From contig NZ_LIPG01000002.1 in assembly GCF_001905505.1 (NCBI RefSeq), forward strand, positions 62,001-126,000: DNA of 64,000 nucleotides. The letters run 5' to 3'. The position numbers and the translations under genes are program-made. The stretch comes from Streptomyces sp. CB02058 (GTDB lineage: Bacteria; Actinomycetota; Actinomycetes; Streptomycetales; Streptomycetaceae). Below are positions 48,143 through 57,545 of the stretch, one piece after another; the first letter of the stretch is position 1; the number at the start of each line of letters is the position of its first letter. Below the pieces are notes generated by a model. It saw only the letters and a list, made by a program, of their open reading frames with translations, did no database searches and was not told the DNA's origin.

Positions 48143-49391
48143 CCTGGGGCGCAGGGTCCTCCATGCCCCGCCACGCGGGGAAGACCAGCGGGCTCAGCGT
48201 CGCCAGGAAGTACACCCCGCCCATCGCCATCAGCGCTCCCGTCGCGCCCGTACCCTCGACCAGCAGGCCCGCCGCGAGCCCGCCGACGGGCATGGCGAGC
48301 TCGCAGCCCGCCGTGAGCGCGCCGGACACCCGGCTCCGCAGCTGCTCGGGGACGCGTTCATAGGTCAGCGTCGTCAGGATCGGGTTGAGCATGCCGCCGG
48401 CGACTCCACCCAGCGCCATCGTCACCGCGAGCGGCAGCGTCGTCCCGGTCAGCGCGGCGACCGCGTAGCGCGGGGCGCCGCACAGCAGCACGCACACGGT
48501 GAACACGGTCCGCCGCGAGAAGCGGTGCCCCACCGCCCCGTACAGCAGCGCGCCGGTCAGCCCGCCCGCGCCGTACAGCGCGCTGAGCAGCCCCAGATGG
48601 GTGGCCCCGCCCAGCTCGCTCTCGGCGTGCACGGGCAGCAGGACGGCGTTCCAGCCCTGGTCGGCGCCGTTCATGAACATCACCATGACGACGGCGGCCA
48701 GCAGCAGCCGGTCGCCCAGCGCGTAGGCGTAGCCCTCGCGCAGCTCGGCGCCGTACGCGCGCAGCGAGACCGGGGCCGCGCCCTTGCGGGGCTCGGCCGC
48801 GCGGACCCCGCGCACACCGGCCGCCACCAGCAGGGCGGACAGTGCGAACGTGGCGGCGTCCAGCAGGAGCACGGTCTCGGCCCCGACGGCGGCGATCAGG
48901 ATGCCCGCCAGCGCGGCACCCACCATGCGGGCACCCCGCGACACCGCGTCGAAGAGGCTCGCGGCGCGGGGGAGCGTGGTGCCCGCGTGCTCGGCCAGGT
49001 CGGGCACGAGGACGTAGCGCGCGGTGTTGCCAGGGGTGTGGGCCAGCCCGTTCAGCGCCATCAGGGCGCACAGCATCCAGAATTCGAGTACGCCCGTGGA
49101 GTGGAGCAGCGGGACGGCGGCCACGGCCGCGCCGCAGACCGCGTCGGACCCGACGGCCACCCGGCGCCGGCCCAGCCGGTCGATGACGGGCCCGCCCACC
49201 AGGGCCGCGACGACGATCGGCAGGGTCGCGCAGAACGCGACGACCCCGGCCCGCCCGGCGCTCCCCGTGGTCTCCAGGACGAACCACGGTACGCCGATGA
49301 GGGTCAGCGAAGTCCCCGCCGTGGATATGGAGTTGGCCGCGAGGGCAGCGGCCAGCGGCGTGCGGTGCCGCCCCCCTTTCCCCCCGTCCAC
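48072..49391 (-). CDS. MFS transporter (efflux type)
   Basis: A 439-residue major facilitator with about eleven to twelve membrane segments. It has DRLGRRRVAVGSD after helix 2 (motif A) and several Gly/Ala-rich helices. The last 25 residues (DPAPQVSSSGPCH and on) are hydrophilic and overlap the protease gene on the other strand. GTG at 49391 lies 2 nt after the stop of the 58-residue gene, so it is the third gene of the ArsR operon and probably its physiological target. Substrate unknown. Confidence 0.83.
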   Translation of the reverse strand: MDGGKGGRHRTPLAAALAANSISTAGTSLTLIGVPWFVLETTGSAGRAGVVAFCATLPIVVAALVGGPVIDRLGRRRVAVGSDAVCGAAVAAVPLLHSTGVLEFWMLCALMALNGLAHTPGNTARYVLVPDLAEHAGTTLPRAASLFDAVSRGARMVGAALAGILIAAVGAETVLLLDAATFALSALLVAAGVRGVRAAEPRKGAAPVSLRAYGAELREGYAYALGDRLLLAAVVMVMFMNGADQGWNAVLLPVHAESELGGATHLGLLSALYGAGGLTGALLYGAVGHRFSRRTVFTVCVLLCGAPRYAVAALTGTTLPLAVTMALGGVAGGMLNPILTTLTYERVPEQLRSRVSGALTAGCELAMPVGGLAAGLLVEGTGATGALMAMGGVYFLATLSPLVFPAWRGMEDPAPQVSSSGPCHPDPGPAARTPRPSAS

Positions 49392-49393
49392 CG

Positions 49394-49570
49394 TCAGGCC
49401 GCCCGTGCGGCCCTGCGCGGCGGTGCCTGGGCCAGCCGGAGGCCCAGCTCGACCATCGTCCAGCCCATCCGCTGACGCAGCGGGCGCCTGGGCGGATTCA
49501 ACTCGGCTGCCTCGTGCTGGAGTTCGGCGGCTCGGTAGGTGTGCAGCAGGAGGTGGATGTCGCTGTGCAT
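49394..49570 (-). CDS. 58-residue protein between ArsR regulator and MFS genes
   Basis: A short frame starting MHSDIHLLLHTYRAAELQH, mostly helical, with Arg/Ala-rich end (QAPPRRAARAA) and no cysteines or membrane segment. A GAGGGG ribosome-binding site lies about 8 nt before the ATG at 49570. It fills the gap exactly: 13 nt after the ArsR stop and 2 nt before the MFS start. Small genes like this often sit between regulator and exporter in Streptomyces; function unknown. Confidence 0.72.
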   Translation of the reverse strand: MHSDIHLLLHTYRAAELQHEAAELNPPRRPLRQRMGWTMVELGLRLAQAPPRRAARAA

Positions 49571-49583
49571 GACGGTGATCCCC

Positions 49584-50198
49584 TCAGTCGGTGGGGCGCG
49601 GGAACATGTGCAGATGGGTGCGGACGACGGCCGATCCCTCGGTGCCCTCCGGGACGCGGTCCCGGTAGCTGTTCACCAGTTCCTGGATCTTCTCCGCCAG
49701 CTCCACGGAGAGTTCGGGGGTGAGGCGAAGCTTGAAGTCGCTGAGGTCGAAGGCCTTGCGCCACTCCTCGGGCCATTCGCGCATCGTCCCCAGCCAGGTG
49801 TTCAGCTCCTGGGCGTGCGTGGTCGCCACCTCGTGGAGAACGACCCCGACGGCCCCCCGCACCTCGGCGTCCGGGTGTTCCGTGAACGTGCTGGTGTTGA
49901 AGGTGTTGCCCGCGTGGACGGCCTTCCACCACCGCTCCCGGCCCTTGCCCCGCTCCGGGTCGTCCTCGACGAAGCCGTACGCAGCGAGCTGGCGCAGGTG
50001 GTAGCTGGTGGCGCCGCTGGACTCGCCGAGCCGGTCGGCGAGCCCGGAGGCGGTGGCGGAGCCGAACTCCCTCAGGGCGTTCAGCAGCCGGATGCGCAGG
50101 GGGTGGGCGAGACCCCGCAGGGTGCGGGTGTCGACATGGTGGATCTTGGGGTCGTCGGCGTACGGGACCGGCCGGTCCTCGGGCTCGTTCGGTGGCAT
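49584..50198 (-). CDS. ArsR/HTH-type transcriptional regulator
   Basis: A 204-residue regulator. The winged helix-turn-helix runs from about residue 22 to 95 (LRGLAHPLRIRLLNALREFG, then ASGLADRLGESSGATSYHLRQL and the wing FVEDDPERGKGRERWW). The C-terminal 110 residues are a helical effector or dimerisation domain without a Cys metal motif. ATG at 50198 is preferred to an upstream TTG at 50219 because TATGGT on this strand ends 6 nt before it, making a leaderless message. Duplicated palindromes cover its promoter, so it likely represses itself and the MFS exporter. Confidence 0.87.
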   Translation of the reverse strand: MPPNEPEDRPVPYADDPKIHHVDTRTLRGLAHPLRIRLLNALREFGSATASGLADRLGESSGATSYHLRQLAAYGFVEDDPERGKGRERWWKAVHAGNTFNTSTFTEHPDAEVRGAVGVVLHEVATTHAQELNTWLGTMREWPEEWRKAFDLSDFKLRLTPELSVELAEKIQELVNSYRDRVPEGTEGSAVVRTHLHMFPRPTD

Positions 50199-50204
50199 GG
50201 GACG

Positions 50205-50233
50205 ACCATAGAGTTGCAAAGACTGCTTTGCAA
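50205..50233 (-). promoter_or_regulatory. Promoter of the ArsR operon
   Basis: On the minus strand TTGCAA (50233-50228), a 17-bp spacer, TATGGT (50210-50205); the ATG follows 6 nt later. The -35 lies inside the first operator. Confidence 0.65.
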
Positions 50234-50262
50234 CACCTTTTTTGCAAGGACTTCTTTGTAAC
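50213..50262. promoter_or_regulatory. Two tandem ArsR-type operators
   Basis: Site 1 (50213-50234) is a perfect inverted repeat, GTTGCAAAG-actg-CTTTGCAAC. Site 2 (50241-50262) is a close copy with arms TTTGCAAGG and CTTTGTAAC. The two 22-bp sites are 28 bp apart, so a dimer on each would sit on nearly the same face after about 2.7 turns. Confidence 0.75.
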
Positions 50263-50273
50263 TCCCGTCCTGC

Positions 50274-51242
50274 TCAGCCCTCCTGGATGAACCCCTCGTC
50301 CACCAGCCAGTCCTTCGCCACCTCGTGCGGGTCCTGGCCGTCCACGTCCACCTTGGAGTTGAGCTCCTGCGCCAGCGGCGTCGTGAGCTTCTCGGTGATG
50401 GGCGCCAGCAGTTCGGCGATCTCGGGGTACTTGTCGAGGGTCGCCGTGTGGATGGCGGGGGCGGCGTTGTAGTTGGGGAAGAACTGCTTGTCGTCCTCCA
50501 GCACGTCCAGGTCCATCGCCTTGATCCGGCCGTCCGTGGTGTACACCTCGCCCAGCAGGCAGCCGCCGGAGTTCACCTGGGTGTAGATGATCCCCGCGTC
50601 CATCTTCTTGATGTTCTCGGCCGGCAGCTTCATCCCGTAGTGCTTCTGCATGCCCGGCAGCCCGTCGTCGCGCGAGGCGAACTCGTTCTCCACGCAGACC
50701 GTCACGGCGCCCGGGGCCTTCTTGGCGAGCGCGGCCACGTCGGACAGGGTCTTCAGGTGGTACTTGGCGTTGTTCTTCTTGCTGATGGCCAGGGCGTAGG
50801 TGTTGTCGAGCGTGGACGGCGGGAGCCAGGTCACCCCGTTGCCCTTGTCCTCGTCGCGTACCACCTCGTACTGCTTCTGCGGGTCGACGACCGGCTTCGC
50901 GTGACCCAGATAGGTGATCCACGCCGTGCCCGTGTAGTCGTACAGGGCGTCCGCCTCGCCCTTGACGACCGCCTCGCGCGCGCTGATCGACCCCGGCAGG
51001 TTCGTCCGGTCCAGGACCTCGGCGCCGGCCGCCTTGAAGACGAGGCCCATGATCTGGCCCAGGATGATGTTCTCGCTGAAGTTCTTCGAGGTCACCGTCA
51101 GGGAGGCGCCCTTGAGCGGCTGCCCCTGCCCGACCGATCCAGGCTCCACCTCGTCCACCAGCGGCGACCCGCTCTTCAGCCCGCACCCCGTGAGCAGGAG
51201 GGCGAGCGCGGCCGTCGACGCCAGGCCCGTACGTACCCTCAC
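50274..51242 (-). CDS. Glycine betaine/quaternary-amine ABC substrate-binding lipoprotein (OpuC type)
   Basis: A 322-residue lipoprotein with lipobox LLTGC and the OpuAC fold. SKNFSENIILGQIMGLVF and LYDYTGTAWITYLG are family signatures of choline, glycine betaine or carnitine binders; the aromatic-rich YTGTAW stretch lines the cage for the quaternary ammonium. GTG at 51242 overlaps the permease stop (GTGA). It is the last gene of a complete permease-ATPase-permease-binding protein set. Confidence 0.9.
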   Translation of the reverse strand: MRVRTGLASTAALALLLTGCGLKSGSPLVDEVEPGSVGQGQPLKGASLTVTSKNFSENIILGQIMGLVFKAAGAEVLDRTNLPGSISAREAVVKGEADALYDYTGTAWITYLGHAKPVVDPQKQYEVVRDEDKGNGVTWLPPSTLDNTYALAISKKNNAKYHLKTLSDVAALAKKAPGAVTVCVENEFASRDDGLPGMQKHYGMKLPAENIKKMDAGIIYTQVNSGGCLLGEVYTTDGRIKAMDLDVLEDDKQFFPNYNAAPAIHTATLDKYPEIAELLAPITEKLTTPLAQELNSKVDVDGQDPHEVAKDWLVDEGFIQEG

Positions 51243-52093
51243 GCTTCCTCCAGTCCGCGCGGCGTCAGCCACAGTTCGACCAGCGAGGCCAGCCAGTCCA
51301 CCAGCAGTGCCAGCACCACCGTCAGCACGGAACCGAGAATCAGCACGGGCATGCGCTGGGTCTGGATCCCCGAGGTGATGAGGTCGCCGAGCCCTCCGCC
51401 GCCGCCGAAGGTGGCGAGGGTCGCGGTGCCCACGTTGAGGACCAGCGCGGTGCGGACGCCCGCGAGGATCAGCGGGACGGCGAGCGGCAGTTCGACCCGG
51501 GTGAGCGTGCCCATCGCGGACATGCCGATGCCCTTGGACGCCTCCACGAGCGTCGGCTCGATCGAGTTGAGACCCGCCACCGTGTTGGAGAGCACCGGCA
51601 GGACGGCGTAGATCACCATGCCGATGATCGCCGTCGAGGGGCCGATGCCCAGCCAGATCACGAGCAGCGCCAGCAGCCCGATCGCGGGGGTCGCCTGGCC
51701 GATGTTGGCGAGGGCGGTGACCCCGGGGGCCGCCTTCCTCAGTCCGCGCCGGGTCAGCGCGATGCCGAGCGGGATGGCGATGATCAGCACCCAGAAGGTG
51801 GAGATGGCGGTCAGCCTGACGTGCTGCCACCAGCGCACCTCCACGTTGTCGCCGGCCAGCGAGTTCTCCGCGATGGAGTCGAGGTCGACGTTGGAGATCC
51901 ACAGGTAGGTCACGACCAGGACGACCGCGCAGACGGCCGGCACCACCACGAGCTTCTGCCAGGTGATGCGGCGCCGCGGCCCGGACGGCGGCGGTGTGGG
52001 CTCCGCCTCCTCGTCACGGAAGGCGTGGCCTCCCACGTCGTGCTCGCCCGGAGGACGGGACCCCTTGGGCGGAGCCTGATGACTGGGGGTCAT
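51239..52093 (-). CDS. Quaternary-amine ABC transporter permease
   Basis: A 284-residue permease with a 45-residue Pro/Glu-rich cytoplasmic N-terminus and about six membrane segments. The docking loop is LVEASKGIGMSAMGTLTRVELP and the NIGQATPAIGLLALL and TATLATFGGGGGLGDLI stretches are typical of OpuC/ProW permeases. It overlaps the ATPase gene by 4 nt (ATGA) upstream and the binding-protein gene by 4 nt downstream. Confidence 0.9.
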   Translation of the reverse strand: MTPSHQAPPKGSRPPGEHDVGGHAFRDEEAEPTPPPSGPRRRITWQKLVVVPAVCAVVLVVTYLWISNVDLDSIAENSLAGDNVEVRWWQHVRLTAISTFWVLIIAIPLGIALTRRGLRKAAPGVTALANIGQATPAIGLLALLVIWLGIGPSTAIIGMVIYAVLPVLSNTVAGLNSIEPTLVEASKGIGMSAMGTLTRVELPLAVPLILAGVRTALVLNVGTATLATFGGGGGLGDLITSGIQTQRMPVLILGSVLTVVLALLVDWLASLVELWLTPRGLEEA

Positions 52094-53364
52094 AGCCCGG
52101 TGCCACCGCCCTCCAGCTCGTGCTCCGTCCGATGGACACGCAGCTCCTCCAGATCGTGCTGGTGCTCCATCGCCGTGAGCCGGTCGTCCTCCAGGAGCTC
52201 CTGCACGGAGTTCATCAGGGTGTGCATGTCGACGACACCGATGAACTCACCGCGCCGGCCCGTGACGGCCACCCGCCCACCGCTGTCGGTGAGGACCGCC
52301 TCCAGCGCGTCGTGCAGGGTCGCGTCCCGGGTGACCGTGTCGTGCACCAGCTGCCCGGCCCTGGCCAGTGAGCCCTTGGCCCGCATCAGGTCGCCGCGCC
52401 GCAGCCACTTGTACGGACGGTTGCGGCGGTCCAGCATCAGCAGCTCGTTGTGCTGGCCGTCCCGCAGCTTGTTGAAGATCGACTGGAGCGGGTCCTCGAC
52501 GGTCACCGTCGGGAAGTCGGCGATCCCCACGTCGCGTACGCGGGTGAGGTTGAGCCGCTTCAGCGCGGCGCCCGCGCCCACGAATCCGGAGACGAAGTCG
52601 TCCGTCGGGTTGGTGAGGATGGCCTCCGGGGTGTCGAACTGCGCGATGTGCGAACGCTCCCGCAGCACGGCGATCCGGTCGCCCAGCTTGATCGCCTCGT
52701 CGAAGTCGTGCGTGACGAAGACGATCGTCTTGTGCAGCTCGTGCTGGAGCCGGATCAGCTCGTCCTGGAGGTGGTCGCGGGTGATCGGGTCGACCGCGCC
52801 GAAGGGCTCGTCCATGAGCAGCACCGGCGGATCGGCGGCGAGTGCCCTGGCCACCCCCACGCGCTGCTGCTGGCCGCCGGAGAGCTGGCGCGGATAGCGC
52901 CCGTGGAACTCGCGCGGATCGAGCCCGACCAGGTCGAGCATCTCCTCGACCCTGTCCTTCACCCCGGACTTCGACCAGCCCGTCATCTTCGGTACGAGGG
53001 CGATGTTCTCCGCGACCGTCATGTGCGGGAAGAGGCCGGAGGACTGGATGGCGTAGCCGATCTTGCGGCGCAGCTTCACCGGGTCCATGTCGGTGACGTC
53101 CTCGTCGTTGATCCTGATCCGCCCGGACGTCGGCTCGATCAGGCGGTTGATCATCTTCAGGGTGGTGGACTTCCCGCAGCCCGACGGCCCCACGAGGATC
53201 ACGGTCTCGCCGGCCTTGATGTCCATGGAGACCTCGTCCACGGCGGGAGCGGCGCTGCCCGGATAGGACTTGGTGAGGTTCTCCAGCTGGATCGTGGCGC
53301 CCGATGTGGTGGGCGGGCGGGACGGGGCGGTCTCGGCCGGCCCGGTCTCTGCGGTCTCAGACAC
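52090..53364 (-). CDS. Quaternary-amine ABC transporter ATPase with CBS domains (OpuCA type)
   Basis: A 424-residue ATPase. Walker A GPSGCGKST, Q-loop YAIQSSGLFPHMTV, signature LSGGQQQRVG, Walker B VLLMDEPFGAVDP and the H-loop VTHDFDEA are intact. Residues about 275-400 hold a CBS pair (DPLQSIFNKLRDG, then RDATLHDALEAVLTDSGGRVAVTG), which in OpuA/OpuC senses ionic strength or c-di-AMP. It starts with GTG at 53364, overlapping the upstream permease by 8 nt. Confidence 0.92.
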   Translation of the reverse strand: MSETAETGPAETAPSRPPTTSGATIQLENLTKSYPGSAAPAVDEVSMDIKAGETVILVGPSGCGKSTTLKMINRLIEPTSGRIRINDEDVTDMDPVKLRRKIGYAIQSSGLFPHMTVAENIALVPKMTGWSKSGVKDRVEEMLDLVGLDPREFHGRYPRQLSGGQQQRVGVARALAADPPVLLMDEPFGAVDPITRDHLQDELIRLQHELHKTIVFVTHDFDEAIKLGDRIAVLRERSHIAQFDTPEAILTNPTDDFVSGFVGAGAALKRLNLTRVRDVGIADFPTVTVEDPLQSIFNKLRDGQHNELLMLDRRNRPYKWLRRGDLMRAKGSLARAGQLVHDTVTRDATLHDALEAVLTDSGGRVAVTGRRGEFIGVVDMHTLMNSVQELLEDDRLTAMEHQHDLEELRVHRTEHELEGGGTGL

Positions 53365-54004
53365 GGATCCCCCTAGGAATGGTGAGCCGCCCGAGCAGGA
53401 CGTACGCGGCGTCGAAGAGCAGGGCGAGGATGACGATGCCGATCGTTCCGGCGAGTACCTGGTTGATGGCGTTGGCGCTTCCCAGCGAGGCGAGTCCGCG
53501 GAAGATCTCGTTGCCGAGGCCGGGGCCCGACGCGTAGGCGGCGATGGCGGCGATGCCCATCAGCATCTGGGTGGAGACCCGGATGCCGGTGAGGATGGGC
53601 GGCCACGCGAGGGGAAGTTCCACCTTGAGGAGCCGTCGCATCCGGGACATCCCGATGCCCTTCGCCGCGTCGACGAGGGCCGGGTCCACCCCGCGCAGCC
53701 CGACGATGCAGTTGCGGACGATGGGCAGCAGCCCGTACAGCGTCAGGATGATCACGGTGGGCGGGACCCCGAGACCGACGACCGGGATCAGCAGACCGAT
53801 CGCGGCGAGCGACGGGATGGTGAGGATCGCCGAGGTGGACGTGATCGCCAGCGAGCCGCCCCAGCCGCTCCGGTAGCTGACGACACCGATCAGGACGCCG
53901 AGGAGCGTGGCGATGACCATGCACTGGAAGACGGCGCTGGCGTGCTGATAGGTGTCGGTGAGCAGTTGCTGATGGCGGGTGCCCAGATACTCCCAGAAGT
54001 TCAC
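53357..54004 (-). CDS. Quaternary-amine ABC transporter permease (first gene of the operon)
   Basis: A 215-residue permease with five to six membrane segments and the docking loop LVDAAKGIGMSRMRRLLKVELP, matching the second permease. GTG at 54004 is supported by GGAG 6 nt upstream; a longer in-frame extension upstream would run into the AsnC gene. It begins 16 nt after the AsnC regulator stop, so regulator and transporter may share one message. Confidence 0.88.
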   Translation of the reverse strand: MNFWEYLGTRHQQLLTDTYQHASAVFQCMVIATLLGVLIGVVSYRSGWGGSLAITSTSAILTIPSLAAIGLLIPVVGLGVPPTVIILTLYGLLPIVRNCIVGLRGVDPALVDAAKGIGMSRMRRLLKVELPLAWPPILTGIRVSTQMLMGIAAIAAYASGPGLGNEIFRGLASLGSANAINQVLAGTIGIVILALLFDAAYVLLGRLTIPRGIRV

Positions 54005-54020
54005 ATGGTGCTCCGTAGGC

Positions 54021-54494
54021 TCAGTCGTTGTCCTCTGCAGCCTGCTCAACCAGCGGGATAATACGCAGGGGCACCGGGTTTTCCATGACGATCGCCGTGG
54101 AGGCCCGGACGATGCCATCAAAGCCCACGACGCGGTCGATCACCCGTTGGAGATCGGCGTTCGACCGGGCCACGAGCCGGCAGAGCATGTCCCCGTGCCC
54201 GGTGGTCGTGTGCAGTTCGAGCACCTCGGGCACCCCGCTCAAATGGGCACGTACGTCGGCGCCTTGGCCCTGCTTGATCTCCAGCGTGGCGAACGCGGTG
54301 ACGGGGTAGCCGAGTGCCGAGGGGTCGACGTCGGGGCCGAACCCCCGGATGACGCCATTTGACTGAAGCCGGTCCAGCCGCGCCTGCACGGTCCCGCGCG
54401 CCACACCGAGACGGCGCGATGCTTCGAGTACGCCGATGCGGGGCTCGCGGGCCAGCAGCACGATGAGCCGGCCGTCCAGATGATCGATCGCCAT
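54021..54494 (-). CDS. Lrp/AsnC family regulator
   Basis: A 157-residue regulator. The HTH spans residues 3-60 (HLDGRLIVLLAREPRIGVLEASRRLGVARGTVQARLDRL; core GVLEASRRLGVARGTVQARL), and the RAM effector domain covers 68-145 (ATLEIKQGQGADVRAHL). It is divergent from hppD, 122 bp away, and upstream of the OpuC genes. Its usual role next to hppD is control of tyrosine catabolism; amino-acid ligand not determinable. Confidence 0.87.
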   Translation of the reverse strand: MAIDHLDGRLIVLLAREPRIGVLEASRRLGVARGTVQARLDRLQSNGVIRGFGPDVDPSALGYPVTAFATLEIKQGQGADVRAHLSGVPEVLELHTTTGHGDMLCRLVARSNADLQRVIDRVVGFDGIVRASTAIVMENPVPLRIIPLVEQAAEDND

Positions 54495-54562
54495 GATCCG
54501 TCTCCCGATGGTCAGCCTGTACAGATAGCCCGCCCATCCTCATGTCTCGCTGGGCAGATTGA

Positions 54563-55762
<1,200 letters not shown>

Positions 55763-55771
55763 GACGGCACA

Positions 55772-55815
55772 CACCAGGGCCCCTCCTCCCCGGCCGGGGA
55801 GGAGGGGCCCTGGTG
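55772..55815. terminator. 44-bp perfect palindrome, bidirectional terminator
   Basis: Positions 55772-55793 are exactly complementary to 55794-55815 with no unpaired loop base in DNA; the arms begin CACCAGGGCCCC. It lies between convergent hppD and the TPR gene, 9 nt from the hppD stop and 7 nt from the TPR stop, so it can serve both strands. Confidence 0.85.
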
Positions 55816-55822
55816 CCGCTCG

Positions 55823-57454
55823 CTACGGGGTTGCCGCGGCGCCGCTCCTCGCCGTGCCCGGGGACGGGGCGGCCGACGGTGAGGGCTCCCGCACCGTCTC
55901 CTTCGCGGGCTCCCGCGTGGGCTCCGGCTTCGGGGTGGGCGTGGGCGTGGGCTCCGGGGCGGGCTCGGGCTCCGGGGCGGGCGGCTGCATGTCGGCGGGG
56001 CCGCCGTCCGCCGGCTCACCGAGCTCGTCCAGCGCCTCCCGCGCCAGCGGGGCGGCCAGCGGTGAGAAGTCCGGGTCGGTGCGGAGCGCCTCCTCGAGAT
56101 GGCCGCGCGCCGGACCGTCCTGGCCGAGGGAGCTCTCGATGACGCCCAGGTGGTACGCGAACGAGGCGTTCCGCACCCCGGTCTCCACCGCCTTCTCGGC
56201 GTACTGGAGCGCCTCCTCCGACCGGCCCGCCCGGTGCAGGGACCAGGCCAGCGCGTCCGCCACCGCCGAACTCCGGCGCTGCGCCGCCCACTCCGCGCGC
56301 ATCAGCTCCACCGCGGCCTCCGGGTCGCCGTGGTCGGCCTCGAAGCGGGCCTCGGTGAGCGACTCGTCGACCCCGGCGGTCCGCGCCTCGGCGAGGAGCT
56401 CGCGGAGCGCGGTGTACTGGGTGCGGGCGTCGCCGTCCAGGCCCAGCGACTCGTACAGCTCGCCCAGTTCGAGGACGTACTCGGGGCGGGGCAGCTTCGC
56501 CGTCACCGTGCGGTAGTCCGCCAGTGCCTCATCCGTGCGGTCCAGGGCCACGAGGGCGCGGGCCCGGCCCGCGCGGGAGGCGAGGTGTCCCCGGTCGGTG
56601 CGCAGGGCCGCCTCGTACTGGGCGAGGGCCTCCGCGGGCTCGCCGCGCTCCGCCGCGAGGTCGCCGAGGGCGTGCAGGGCCGCCGCCTTCTCGGCGGGCG
56701 TGGCCGCGAGGTCGGCCGCCTCCTGCGCGGTGGCCAGGGCGTCCTCGCGCCAGCCCTGGTTGCGGTACATCTGCGACGTCCTGGCCAGCGCGGGGGCGCC
56801 CTTGCGCAGGGTCCCGAACTTCTCCGTCGCCTTCGCCGCCGCCGCGTAGTCCCCCAGGCCGTTGTAGGCCTCGATCAGCACCGGGTACGCCGTCCAGCTC
56901 TTCGGCTGCCGCGCGCGGACCGTCTCGCCCCACTTCTTCGCCGCGAGGAAGTCGTTCCGGGCGACGGCGAGCGCCCCCAGGCCCACCCATGCCTCCGTGT
57001 TGCCCCGTTCGCCCGGCTGCGCCGCCAGCGAGCGCTGGAGAGCCTGCTCCGCACGGGTGTAGTACGCCGCGTCCGCCGACCGTCGCCCCCATTCCACGTA
57101 CGCCGTACCGAGCACCGCCCAGGACGGCGCGTCGGCCGGATGCGTCTCCACCCACTTCTGCCGGTCGCCGATCAGCGCCGTCAGATCGGACAGGGAGGCG
57201 GGGGAGCCTGCTGCCGCCGCGGCCTCGGCCCGTGCCACGGGCCCCGGAACAGGCGGGGCGGCCTCGTCGGCGCCGTCCGGCACGGCGATCACGGCACCCG
57301 CCACGAGCACGGCACCGGCCACCGCGCCGAACGCCGCCCTGCGCAGCGTGGTGCGCATCGGCGCCGGGGGCGGTGGAACGGACGTCGCACCCTGGGGCGG
57401 CAGGGTGGAGGGGGAGGGCTCCGGGTTCTGCTGCGGCTTGGCATCCATGGCCAT
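55823..57454 (-). CDS. Membrane-anchored TPR-repeat protein
   Basis: A 543-residue protein with a disordered Pro-rich start, one membrane helix (residues about 38-58, AAFGAVAGAVLVAGAVIAV) and about ten tetratricopeptide-type repeats on the outer side, visible as ALGDLAAERGEPAEALAQYEAALRTD (unit GDLAAERGEPAEALAQYEAA) and LAWSLHRAGRSEEALQYAEKA. A Pro/Glu/Thr/Lys tail follows. TPR proteins act as scaffolds; no partner is suggested. The minus-strand start could be GTG 57457 or ATG 57454. Confidence 0.8.
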   Translation of the reverse strand: MAMDAKPQQNPEPSPSTLPPQGATSVPPPPAPMRTTLRRAAFGAVAGAVLVAGAVIAVPDGADEAAPPVPGPVARAEAAAAAGSPASLSDLTALIGDRQKWVETHPADAPSWAVLGTAYVEWGRRSADAAYYTRAEQALQRSLAAQPGERGNTEAWVGLGALAVARNDFLAAKKWGETVRARQPKSWTAYPVLIEAYNGLGDYAAAAKATEKFGTLRKGAPALARTSQMYRNQGWREDALATAQEAADLAATPAEKAAALHALGDLAAERGEPAEALAQYEAALRTDRGHLASRAGRARALVALDRTDEALADYRTVTAKLPRPEYVLELGELYESLGLDGDARTQYTALRELLAEARTAGVDESLTEARFEADHGDPEAAVELMRAEWAAQRRSSAVADALAWSLHRAGRSEEALQYAEKAVETGVRNASFAYHLGVIESSLGQDGPARGHLEEALRTDPDFSPLAAPLAREALDELGEPADGGPADMQPPAPEPEPAPEPTPTPTPKPEPTREPAKETVREPSPSAAPSPGTARSGAAATP

Positions 57455-57545
57455 CACTCTGCGTCAGTACGAAGATCGCATCGCGCTCCGCGAAGGGTGC
57501 CGCAGACGGGTTCACACCATTGGCCCCGGGTGTCACGCTTGGATC

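Noticed and set aside
51243..51902. N-terminal extension of the OpuC binding protein
   Set aside because: It lies antisense or out of frame within the permease gene; the lipoprotein signal peptide starts at GTG 51242.
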